From contig JAIYAW010000007.1 of assembly GCA_027488835.1 (NCBI GenBank), positions 1-64,000 on the forward strand: 64,000 nt of DNA, written 5' to 3'. Source of the DNA: Bacteroidota bacterium. GTDB lineage: Bacteria; Bacteroidota; Bacteroidia; NS11-12g; UBA955. Made by a program: the position numbers and the translations under genes. Below, piece after piece: positions 9,061 through 17,167 of the stretch (position 1 is the stretch's first letter; each line of letters begins with the position of its first letter). A model generated the notes under the pieces. It was not told the DNA's origin and made no database searches. It saw nothing but the letters and a program-made list of their open reading frames with translations.

Positions 9061-10466
9061 TGATTATGAAAAAGACTTTTATGAATTCACATTTATTCAT
9101 TTTCGCAATAGCTTTGATCGGTTTTGGTTTGAGCAGTTGTGACAAAATGATTGAGACACCGCCGCCAAACGAGGTGCCCATAGTTGACGCGGTTAAAACT
9201 GCTGATGATTTACAACGTTTGTTAAACGGCAGTTACAATGAAGTTGCTAATTTAAACGGTGGCTTTTCACAAATGTTGGCAGAAATGCTCGGAGATAATT
9301 TGAGCTCACCAAATAATAATGATTTGAGAGAAGTTTACAATCACAATGTATTGTTTTTCAACTCTACCACTGGCGGATATTATTCCATGATATATCGTTC
9401 AATTTTTAGAGCGAATTTTGTAGAATCCAAAATAGACGCAGTAACGGGGTTGTCGGGAACTGAAAAAGACAGAATATTAGGAGAAGTAGCATTTATTCGG
9501 GCCTTGGGTCACTTTACTGCGGTAAGAATGTTTGCGCAACCTTATGGTTTTACTGCTGACAATTCTCACCCAGGAATTGCAGTTCAACGTAAAGTTACCA
9601 CACAACCTATGCCCCGCGAATCGGTTGGTGATGCTTACGCTGCAATCATTTCTGATTTGAGCTTTTCTGAAAGTAAATTGCCAGATTCAAGAAATGCGGA
9701 TACCCTTGGTGCTGCTTATCCTACAAAATGGGCTGCAAAAGCTCTATTGGCTCATGTTTACTTCCAAATGGGAGATTATGCAAAGGCGGGTCAATATGCA
9801 AATGATGTAATTGAATCTAAAAACTTCACTTTTAGCGATACCGTAAATTTATTTGATCCTAAGGGGTATTCAGAGCATATTTTTGCTGTTGTAAGCAATG
9901 GAAATATTGACAAAAGAAGTGGTGGATTTTCAGATAATTACTCTCCAGGTGTACCAACATGCCAAATGGATAAAGCGTTGTGGGCGTCCCTCAAAAACAA
10001 TTTAACTGACAAAAGATTAGGAATGCTGTCTGCAATTAATGCAGGAGCGCAAAACGAGTTCGTTAAAACCAATCAATTTAATGCACAATTCTTTAATGTT
10101 CCAATTTTACATTTAACCCAAATGTTATTGATTCGAGCGGAATCATACGTAATGACAAATAACAATGTAGCTCAATCGATTACTGACATTAACGCAATTA
10201 TCCAACGTGCTTATAGCGATAATTCTAAAATCGTTTCTTCTGGTATTTCTAATTCTGCCTTATTGGATGTAATTAGAGCAGAAAGAAGAATTGAATTGCT
10301 TTTCCAAGGCGATCGAATTCATGAAGTTAAAAGATTAGGCGCTATTGAAAAACAAAATTTATATGTCCACGGACATCCATGGAACTGTTCTGGAATTATT
10401 TTGCAGTTCCCTATCACAGAAAAAACAAGTATTTTTGACATTAACCCAACAGGAGGTTGTAACTAA
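9060..10466 (+). CDS. SusD/RagB-family surface lipoprotein
   Basis: A surface-exposed substrate-binding lipoprotein that caps the SusC channel. The signal peptide ends in a lipobox, L-S-S-C at about residue 27 (from the start at 9060). TPR-like helices follow, including the family motifs G-E-V-A-F-I-R-A-L-G-H-F, A-A-K-A-L-L-A-H-V-Y-F-Q-M-G-D-Y and R-A-E-R-R-I-E-L-L-F-Q-G-D-R. The 468-aa length is normal for the family. The ATG at 9060 overlaps the susC stop; a second ATG at 9066, followed by two lysine codons, is an equally good start. Translation is probably coupled to susC and to the next gene. Confidence 0.93.
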   Translation: MIMKKTFMNSHLFIFAIALIGFGLSSCDKMIETPPPNEVPIVDAVKTADDLQRLLNGSYNEVANLNGGFSQMLAEMLGDNLSSPNNNDLREVYNHNVLFFNSTTGGYYSMIYRSIFRANFVESKIDAVTGLSGTEKDRILGEVAFIRALGHFTAVRMFAQPYGFTADNSHPGIAVQRKVTTQPMPRESVGDAYAAIISDLSFSESKLPDSRNADTLGAAYPTKWAAKALLAHVYFQMGDYAKAGQYANDVIESKNFTFSDTVNLFDPKGYSEHIFAVVSNGNIDKRSGGFSDNYSPGVPTCQMDKALWASLKNNLTDKRLGMLSAINAGAQNEFVKTNQFNAQFFNVPILHLTQMLLIRAESYVMTNNNVAQSITDINAIIQRAYSDNSKIVSSGISNSALLDVIRAERRIELLFQGDRIHEVKRLGAIEKQNLYVHGHPWNCSGIILQFPITEKTSIFDINPTGGCN

Positions 10467-10975
10467 TGAAAAATAAATTAATTTATACCATGGCATTGGC
10501 CTTGATGGTAATTGGATTTCAAGGATGTAAACCAGAACCTAAAGTTTTAGGTCCAAAAGTAAGTCAAATTGACGGAATTGCTGGAAATTGGGTACTTAGC
10601 AAAGTAGACCAAATTGATGTAAATGTTCAACTTGCGTTTGTAAAAAGCGATACCCTATTAGATGTTTCTGATGTAATATTGGATGCTTCAGTGGGTGCTC
10701 CAATGGAAATCAACTTCGACAAAGAGAAATCTCTATTTTCAGTTACTTCAGGAACTGGCAGCGACATGATTAATTTTAGCACCGGAACCTGGAATTTCGA
10801 TAATAATGAATATCCTTCTTATGTGGTATTTGACAAAAGTTTATCAACTGAAAAAAGTTTCAAATTGATTCATCCTGTGAGACCTCAAGATGAATATTTA
10901 ATATTGAATGTAAATAAAATGTGCGGTAACAAAAGAACCGTTTCTTATCACCTTTGGTTTACACGTAAAAATTAA
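10466..10975 (+). CDS. Lipocalin-like/DUF5004-type lipoprotein of the susCD operon
   Basis: A 169-aa protein whose signal peptide ends in F-Q-G-C, a lipobox with Cys at 21. A small beta-rich domain follows, beginning I-A-G-N-W-V-L, which resembles the first strand of lipocalin-like and DUF5004 lipoproteins often encoded near susCD. It overlaps susD by one base. It is likely an accessory surface or periplasmic lipoprotein that binds the same substrate or stabilises the complex. The family assignment is tentative; the operon membership is clear. Confidence 0.6.
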   Translation: MKNKLIYTMALALMVIGFQGCKPEPKVLGPKVSQIDGIAGNWVLSKVDQIDVNVQLAFVKSDTLLDVSDVILDASVGAPMEINFDKEKSLFSVTSGTGSDMINFSTGTWNFDNNEYPSYVVFDKSLSTEKSFKLIHPVRPQDEYLILNVNKMCGNKRTVSYHLWFTRKN

Positions 10976-10980
10976 TCCCT

Positions 10981-11859
10981 ATGAAAAAAAGTATTTTATT
11001 TAGCATAATTTCTTTGGCATTGAGTGCAGTTTATGGTCAAAAAGTATGGTTATCACCAGATCCAGTGAATTTGGATGATAGTGTTACCATTTGGGTAGAC
11101 ATCAAAAAATGTGACCGCCAACAATTGGCAGGATCAACTGACCCATTATACATGTGGACATGGAATCCTAAAGAACACCCAAAAGGACATCCATTAAACA
11201 ATGGAACATGGCTGGAGAGTACCGAAGCTTTGAAATTTACATCAGCAGGCAACGACTTGTGGTTTTACCGCATGGTTCCTACCAAGTTTTATGAATGTAC
11301 AAAAGCAGATTTGTATTCAAAGGGAATTAGCCTTTTATTGAAAAAGAAAGACGGTACAGGCAATGCTGCTGCAGGTGAAGATAAAACTGAGGATTTAATT
11401 CTCAAAATTGATGCCCCAGTTACAGGCCCTCGCAAATTATATTCTTTTCCAGGATTGTTTTTGAAGGATACTTTAAGTACTGACCCTTCTGATGTTTTAA
11501 CTATTTACTATGATAAGAATTTAGAAACCAACGATACGTTAAAAGACAAATCAGACTTTTATTGCGTAGTTAAAGCACGTTACGGCGCAAGCAGTACAGA
11601 GTATATCTATTTCATTGATGTTGACAAATTAACTGCTGCAGACAAAGGCGTTGCAGGAGTAGTTCCACAAATGAAAATGACTGATTTAAATAATGGTAAA
11701 TTCAAATTTAGCTTTATTCCAAACAGATTATTCGCGAGTAAAAACCCATCAAATTTGAAAATTACTGCGGTAAAATTCAAAATTATGCGTGGATACATTC
11801 GCAAGACGTACGATATCGTTGCTGAGTCTCCAGAATATTGGTTTAATTCTTGTCAATAA
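10981..11859 (+). CDS. Secreted SusE/SusF-like protein, function unknown
   Basis: A 292-aa protein with a clear signal peptide ending in V-Y-G-Q and no lipobox. The mature N-terminus (P-D-P-V-N-L-D-D-S-V-T-I-W-V-D, then D-P-L-Y-M-W-T-W-N-P) resembles Ig-like/carbohydrate-binding modules seen in SusE/SusF and DUF4961 proteins. The rest is beta-rich with no recognisable catalytic motif. It is the last gene of the susCD operon, 5 bases after the lipoprotein gene and just before a strong terminator. A role in binding the imported polymer is an inference from position. Confidence 0.55.
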   Translation: MKKSILFSIISLALSAVYGQKVWLSPDPVNLDDSVTIWVDIKKCDRQQLAGSTDPLYMWTWNPKEHPKGHPLNNGTWLESTEALKFTSAGNDLWFYRMVPTKFYECTKADLYSKGISLLLKKKDGTGNAAAGEDKTEDLILKIDAPVTGPRKLYSFPGLFLKDTLSTDPSDVLTIYYDKNLETNDTLKDKSDFYCVVKARYGASSTEYIYFIDVDKLTAADKGVAGVVPQMKMTDLNNGKFKFSFIPNRLFASKNPSNLKITAVKFKIMRGYIRKTYDIVAESPEYWFNSCQ

Positions 11860-11876
11860 GCAAATAAGAATTTCAT

Positions 11877-11907
11877 AAAAAAGGCCGCCATACAGCGGCC
11901 TTTTTTT
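11877..11907. terminator. Bidirectional rho-independent terminator between the susCD operon and lysA
   Basis: AAAAAAGGCCGC (11877-11888), loop CATACA, GCGGCCTTTTTTT (11895-11907): a perfect stem with A-tract and T-tract. It can end transcription from both sides. The stop codon of lysA lies within its right-hand T-run. Confidence 0.9.
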
Positions 11908-13117
11908 ATATTACTTCGATTTCATTTCGAATCAAATCATCCAAACATTCTCTTTTTCGAATCAATTGGGCTTTGTTTTCGTAAAATAACACCTCTGCCG
12001 GGCGTAGTCTTGCATTATAGTTGTTGCTCATACTAAAACCATAGGCTCCAGCATTTTTAATCCTTAAAACATCTCCTTCGCGTACTTCTGCTATTTTACG
12101 ATCATACCCTAAGGTATCTGTTTCACAAATATATCCAACTACACTATATAATCTTGGAGCGGCATTGACATTTGAAATATTTTCAATATGGTGATATGCA
12201 TCGTAAAACATTGGGCGAATTAGATGGTTTTGACCACTGTTGACACCAACAAATACAGTAGATGTGGTTTGTTTAATTACGTTGGCCTTAACCAACAATG
12301 AACCCGATTCACTTACTAAAAATTTACCTGGTTCAAACCATAGTGCAATTTCACGTCCATACTTGGTACAAAAAGCTTTAAAGGCTTCCGCTATTTTACC
12401 GCCCATTTCTTCAATGTCGGTCACGATATCACCATCTTTATATGCAACCTTAAACCCGGAGCCAAAATCCATAAATTCTAAGTCGGGGAAAGATTCCGCA
12501 GCATCGAACAACAATTCAGCACCACGTAAAAATACATCAGCGTCAAGGATATCACTTCCAGTATGCATATGCAATCCATTTACATTTATTTTTAAGGATT
12601 CCACTACCCTATGCACATGCCGCAATTGATAAATTGAAATACCAAACTTGGAATCAATGTGACCCACTGAGATATTGCTGTGACCTCCAGCCATGATATG
12701 TGGATTCAATCGGATACAACACGGAACAGAAGCTCCATATTCATTTCCAAACATTTCTAAGGTAGAAATATTGTCAATGTTAATTATTACACCTAATTCG
12801 ACTGCTTCTTTAATTTCTGGGAAATCTACACAGTTGGGAGTATACATAATTTCGTTGGGTAAAAATCCCGCCCTCAAACCAAGCTGAACTTCTTGAATAG
12901 AAACCGCATCAAGTCCTGCTCCTTGTTGTTTTAACAATTTAAGGATATTGATATTGTTTAAAGCTTTAAGTGCATAATGCAAATGTACATTTACACCGGG
13001 GAATGCATTTTTTAACCGTTGATATTGATCAATAATTTTCTCGCCGTGATAAACATAAAGTGGCGTACTGAATTCATCAGCAATGTTAAGTAAGGTAGCG
13101 TTATTTATTTCTTTCAT
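11906..13117 (-). CDS. lysA: Diaminopimelate decarboxylase
   Basis: The PLP enzyme that decarboxylates meso-diaminopimelate to L-lysine, the last step of lysine synthesis. This fold-III decarboxylase has 403 aa. The PLP lysine is K51 in H-Y-A-L-K-A-L-N-N. Other motifs are H-x-H-T-G-S near 180, G-S-G-F near 214 (phosphate loop), E-P-G-K near 263, C-E-T-D-T-L-G near 343 (substrate/dimer-interface Cys) and a Gly-Ala-Tyr-Gly-Phe motif near 365. The domain structure is complete. Its 5' flank of only 60 bases up to secDF contains the secDF terminator, so its own promoter must be squeezed into or next to that hairpin. Confidence 0.93.
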   Translation of the reverse strand: MKEINNATLLNIADEFSTPLYVYHGEKIIDQYQRLKNAFPGVNVHLHYALKALNNINILKLLKQQGAGLDAVSIQEVQLGLRAGFLPNEIMYTPNCVDFPEIKEAVELGVIINIDNISTLEMFGNEYGASVPCCIRLNPHIMAGGHSNISVGHIDSKFGISIYQLRHVHRVVESLKINVNGLHMHTGSDILDADVFLRGAELLFDAAESFPDLEFMDFGSGFKVAYKDGDIVTDIEEMGGKIAEAFKAFCTKYGREIALWFEPGKFLVSESGSLLVKANVIKQTTSTVFVGVNSGQNHLIRPMFYDAYHHIENISNVNAAPRLYSVVGYICETDTLGYDRKIAEVREGDVLRIKNAGAYGFSMSNNYNARLRPAEVLFYENKAQLIRKRECLDDLIRNEIEVI

Positions 13118-13125
13118 TTGATTAC

Positions 13126-13156
13126 AAAAAAAAAGCGGGGCATATCACCCCGCTTT
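13126..13156 (-). terminator. Rho-independent terminator of secDF
   Basis: The stem AAAGCGGGG/CCCCGCTTT (13132-13140 with 13148-13156) has a 7-base loop, and a run of nine A on the plus strand gives a U-tract for minus-strand transcripts. It lies between secDF and lysA. Confidence 0.85.
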
Positions 13157-13177
13157 CGATATTAAGGCGAAGTATGT

Positions 13178-16120
13178 TTAATTTTTAGATTTCTTTTTTG
13201 ATGTTAAATCAATAACAATTGGTGTTGCGATACACAATGAAGAATATGTTCCGATTACAACACCTATGAGCATTGCAAAAGAGAAGTTCTTCAAGGCATC
13301 ACCTCCAAACAAGAATAGAATGATACAAACCACAAATACTGTAGAAGAAGTAATGATTGTACGACTTAATGTATCGTTCAATGCTGAGTTAATCATTAAA
13401 GTATCGTCTTTGTCTGTACGACGTGAAGTTAAGAACTCACGAATACGGTCAAATACAATAACTGTATCATTAATTGAGTAACCCAAAATTGTGAGTAATG
13501 CCGCAATTAAATGTTGGTCAAACTCCGTAGCGAACGGCACAAAACCATCTACAATGGCGTAAACTGACAATACCAATGCCAAGTCATGCACCAACGAAAT
13601 AGCAGCTCCAATACCGTAAGCGATGCTTCTGAATCGGAATACCAAGAATAAGAAGATACCAACAACTGTTAGCATTACTAGGAATGCAGATTTATTTCTA
13701 ATTTCGGTTGCAATTGTTGGAGTTACATTAGAAACCTGAATAACAGGCCCTTCTCCATTTTTATCTTTTTTAAGTTCGAAAGAAGACAATGCTTTTAATA
13801 AGTCTTCTTGAACTTTGAGTTTAGTTTCTTTTGATGAAGATTCTTTCAACAAATAAGTAGTAAGAATTTTATATTGACCATCAGAACCAAAAGTTTTAAC
13901 TTCATTACTAGATCCTGCAAGTGATTTATCAAGTATTTCTTTAATATCTTCAGTTTTATAATTTTTAGAAGCATCAAATTGAATGATGAAAGAGTTACCA
14001 CCTTTAAAATCTATACCTGTAGTGATACCGCCTTTGGTGATAAAGGAAACAATACCCAATACAATAATCAAAGTTGAAAATAAATAGTATTTTTTACGAT
14101 TTTTTACCCAATCAATATTTTTATTTTTCAAGAAATTCTCATTCCAAGTAAATCCAAATTTGGTATCCAAACCTTTATCGGCTCTTCTGTCTAATAGCAA
14201 ACGAGTGATAAATAAAGCAGTGAACAATGAACTAAAAATACCAATTACCAAAATAATTGCGAAACCATATACTGGACCAGCGCCTGTGAATGTCAAAATG
14301 AAACCTGCCAATAAGTGAGTAATGTTTGAGTCAATAATCGCACTCATAGCATGTTTGAATCCTTCATTGATTGCAGTCTTCATTCCTTTACCTAAAGCCA
14401 ATTCATCTTTAATACGTTCGTAAATAAGTACGTTTGCATCAACCGCCATACCAATTGTTAAGATGATACCTGCCATACCTGGGAGTGTTAACGCAGCACC
14501 TAAGCTTGACAATACACCCATAATTAAGAATACGTTTCCTAATACTGCAACAATTGAAATCCATCCAGCGCGGTTGTAATAAACCACCATGAACAATACA
14601 ACAGATATAAAGCCAAGAATCAAGGCCAAGAAACCTTTGGAAATTGCCGCGTCTCCCAAAGATGCACCCACAACCTCACTTGCAACAATTCTAGCAGGAG
14701 CAGGTAATTTACCCGCTTTTAATACGTTTGCCAAATCTTGCGCTTCACGAATATCGAAGTTACCCGAAATCTGACTACTTCCACCGCTAATTTTACCATT
14801 TACACGTGGTGCAGAGTAAACCCTGTCATCAAGCACAATTGCAATATATTTACCAATGTTGGCACCAGTAACTTGAGCCCAACGAGAAGCAGCTGATGGC
14901 GTCATTTCCATTGAAACTTCTAATTGACCAGTTTGGTTGGTATTTTCACGGGCATCTGAAATAATATTCTCTTCTTCAGAAGATAAAGCAGCATTGCCAT
15001 CTCTATCGCGTTTCAAGAAATAAACGAAATAATCTTCAGAATTTGTTAATTCTTTTCCGCTTTGGTCATAATCCTGAGGTTTTGCACTGAATGCAATTTT
15101 CACAGATGGTTCCAATATTGCAGCATATTTCTCTTCAGAAAGAATTTTTAATAATTTTTCACGGTTGCTACCTTTGATGGTACAAACTGCAGATTCTTCA
15201 CCTTTACCGAATGGTTTCAAAATTGAATACAAAATGCTTTTTTCAGATTTACCCGCATCAGCAGTTTTAGCCAATGAGCTATCTTTTACCATTGAAGTAT
15301 CGTTAGATGCAGTATCTTTAATCGGAGCAGAGGCCATTGAAGCAGCTTTCATTAATTGACTGTATATTTTAACACCGTCAATACCACCGTTTACTTCATA
15401 GAATTCTAATTTTGCACTTTTCTCAACCAAATCTTCCATACGGCGTGGATTATCTACACCAGGCAATTCAACACTAATTCTACCACCTTCAACAATTTGA
15501 ACAACTGGTTGAGTTACATTGGCTTGGTTAATACGTTTTTCCACAACCGACTTTACGTTAGCGACAGCTGTATTGATTGAAGAACGCAGATAATTTACAA
15601 CCTCAGTTTGAGAACTGTTTGGTTGAATTACTGAATTATTCCCTTTCACAAACAATACTGCCATATTTCGTCCAGGAGCCACTTCATTAAATGCAGAAAT
15701 AAATGCATCTACATAATCTGTTCCTTTATCTCTTACAGCAATATCAGCCATTTTAACTGCTTTTAACAAATCAGCATCCTTTGGATCATTTGCCAATACT
15801 TTTACAATCGCATCTTTTTCAACTTCTAAGGTAACGTTCATACCACCTCTTAAGTCAAGACCTAAGTTGATTTCTTTCTGTTTACACTCAAAATAAGTGT
15901 AATCAGCAATACCTAATAAATTGTAACACGGCTTGTTTCCAAGACTGTCAATGTATCTTAAATACACATCTTTTTCTCTCTCTCCCAATTTTGCTTTTTT
16001 AGTTGCAAATGCATGGGCATCGTTTTCAAAACTTCTCGCTTTAAATGTAAAAGACAATTGGTACAAACACGCTATTGCCAATACAATTGAAAAAACGACT
16101 ACTGATCTATTACTTTTCAT
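13178..16120 (-). CDS. secDF: Fused protein-export membrane protein SecDF
   Basis: A proton-driven accessory of the SecYEG translocon that pulls exported proteins across the inner membrane. This 980-aa fusion is normal in Bacteroidota. It has an N-terminal TM, then the SecD P1 start L-G-L-D-L-R-G-G-M near 90. The SecD TM block has G-M-A-V-D-A-N-V-L-I-Y-E-R near 557. The second half has G-I-D-F-K-G-G-N (SecF start) and G-Y-S-I-N-D-T-V-I-V-F-D-R-I-R-E, the SecF D4 motif. A long insert of about 100 residues rich in Ser/Ala/Lys lies in the P1 head region. A strong terminator follows. The T9SS cargoes in this window must first pass through Sec, so it serves them too. Confidence 0.95.
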   Translation of the reverse strand: MKSNRSVVVFSIVLAIACLYQLSFTFKARSFENDAHAFATKKAKLGEREKDVYLRYIDSLGNKPCYNLLGIADYTYFECKQKEINLGLDLRGGMNVTLEVEKDAIVKVLANDPKDADLLKAVKMADIAVRDKGTDYVDAFISAFNEVAPGRNMAVLFVKGNNSVIQPNSSQTEVVNYLRSSINTAVANVKSVVEKRINQANVTQPVVQIVEGGRISVELPGVDNPRRMEDLVEKSAKLEFYEVNGGIDGVKIYSQLMKAASMASAPIKDTASNDTSMVKDSSLAKTADAGKSEKSILYSILKPFGKGEESAVCTIKGSNREKLLKILSEEKYAAILEPSVKIAFSAKPQDYDQSGKELTNSEDYFVYFLKRDRDGNAALSSEEENIISDARENTNQTGQLEVSMEMTPSAASRWAQVTGANIGKYIAIVLDDRVYSAPRVNGKISGGSSQISGNFDIREAQDLANVLKAGKLPAPARIVASEVVGASLGDAAISKGFLALILGFISVVLFMVVYYNRAGWISIVAVLGNVFLIMGVLSSLGAALTLPGMAGIILTIGMAVDANVLIYERIKDELALGKGMKTAINEGFKHAMSAIIDSNITHLLAGFILTFTGAGPVYGFAIILVIGIFSSLFTALFITRLLLDRRADKGLDTKFGFTWNENFLKNKNIDWVKNRKKYYLFSTLIIVLGIVSFITKGGITTGIDFKGGNSFIIQFDASKNYKTEDIKEILDKSLAGSSNEVKTFGSDGQYKILTTYLLKESSSKETKLKVQEDLLKALSSFELKKDKNGEGPVIQVSNVTPTIATEIRNKSAFLVMLTVVGIFLFLVFRFRSIAYGIGAAISLVHDLALVLSVYAIVDGFVPFATEFDQHLIAALLTILGYSINDTVIVFDRIREFLTSRRTDKDDTLMINSALNDTLSRTIITSSTVFVVCIILFLFGGDALKNFSFAMLIGVVIGTYSSLCIATPIVIDLTSKKKSKN

Positions 16121-16201
16121 TGTGAAATTATTCTAATTATAAAAATATTTGGGTCGCGAAAATAAGCAAAAAAAGTATGTTTCACGCTATTTATGAAGTG
16201 A

Positions 16202-17167
16202 TTACAAATATTTTTCTGCGAAGTTACTAACATCAACCATATTTTGCTGTAACATACATTTAAAATGGCCTCTAGGACAAGCGTCAAATCCCAATTTTGA
16301 GCAGGGATGACAAGATAAATTTTCAACTACAAAATTTTGTATTTCAGCATTTTGCCTATTCACAGGCCCCATACCATAACCCAAATCGGTATTTCCCCAA
16401 ACCAAGGCAATTGGTCTACCGAGCGCTGATGCCAAATGAGCCATCCCTGTATCTCCAGAAATTACAACTTTTGAATTTTTGAGTATAATTGCCGATTCTT
16501 GTATGCTTATTTTACCTGAATAATTCAAGATTCGATCTTTAAATTGATTAAATATTTGTTCGCCCAATTCAAATTCATCCTTTCCGCCAATCAAAACAAA
16601 CTTGCTAATTGGTAATTTATCGATTAATTCAACGATTTTTTCAAACGGAATTCGCTTGGTCGAATAAGTCCCACCCAAGACCAAACAAATATAATTTTCA
16701 GGTAAAGTTTGTACATTCTCACTTTCGCCTTCACAAACAAAATCAAGTCCCTCAAAATCATTTTTTATTTCGTAAAACTTTATTGTATCAATATATCTAT
16801 CAACAATATGAGACACTTTAAACACGTTGCTTTTGGTTAAAGTGAACAACCACTTCGAAACATTCTTCTTCTTCAATGTCAAGTGAGGCACATTCCAAAA
16901 CCTTAATTTCAATTGCAAGCTGCGCAAATTGGAATGCAAATCTATAATTGCATCATATTGATTGCCATATAATTCTGCCATTTCAGCTGTGTTTTCCCAA
17001 GCAAATACCTTATTGATATTTTTATTTTCCTTAAGTAAATTTACAAAGGCCGATTTTGTTACAAAGTGTATTTCAGCGTGTGCGAATTTATTTTTTAACA
17101 ACCTGAAAACAGGAGTACATAGCAATATATCACCTATAGAACTAAACCGAATTACCAAAAATTTCAT
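16202..17167 (-). CDS. Glycosyltransferase family 9 (heptosyltransferase-like)
   Basis: Transfers a heptose or related sugar from an ADP-sugar to the LPS inner core, on the cytoplasmic side. The 321-aa GT-B protein starts M-K-F-L-V-I-R-F-S-S-I-G-D-I-L-L, the hallmark N-terminal motif of GT9. It has I-D-L-H-S-N near residue 83 and the nucleotide-binding region I-S-G-D-T-G-M-A-H-L-A-S-A-L-G-R-P near 240. The C-terminal cysteine cluster (L-S-C-H-P-C, then C-P) is common in this family. Its ATG overlaps the stop of the upstream polX-like gene (ATGA), so the two are probably translationally coupled. Confidence 0.88.
   Translation of the reverse strand: MKFLVIRFSSIGDILLCTPVFRLLKNKFAHAEIHFVTKSAFVNLLKENKNINKVFAWENTAEMAELYGNQYDAIIDLHSNLRSLQLKLRFWNVPHLTLKKKNVSKWLFTLTKSNVFKVSHIVDRYIDTIKFYEIKNDFEGLDFVCEGESENVQTLPENYICLVLGGTYSTKRIPFEKIVELIDKLPISKFVLIGGKDEFELGEQIFNQFKDRILNYSGKISIQESAIILKNSKVVISGDTGMAHLASALGRPIALVWGNTDLGYGMGPVNRQNAEIQNFVVENLSCHPCSKLGFDACPRGHFKCMLQQNMVDVSNFAEKYL

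Noticed and set aside
12240-12629. 129-codon plus-strand ORF opposite lysA
   Set aside because: Antisense shadow of a conserved gene; no recognisable protein and no promoter.
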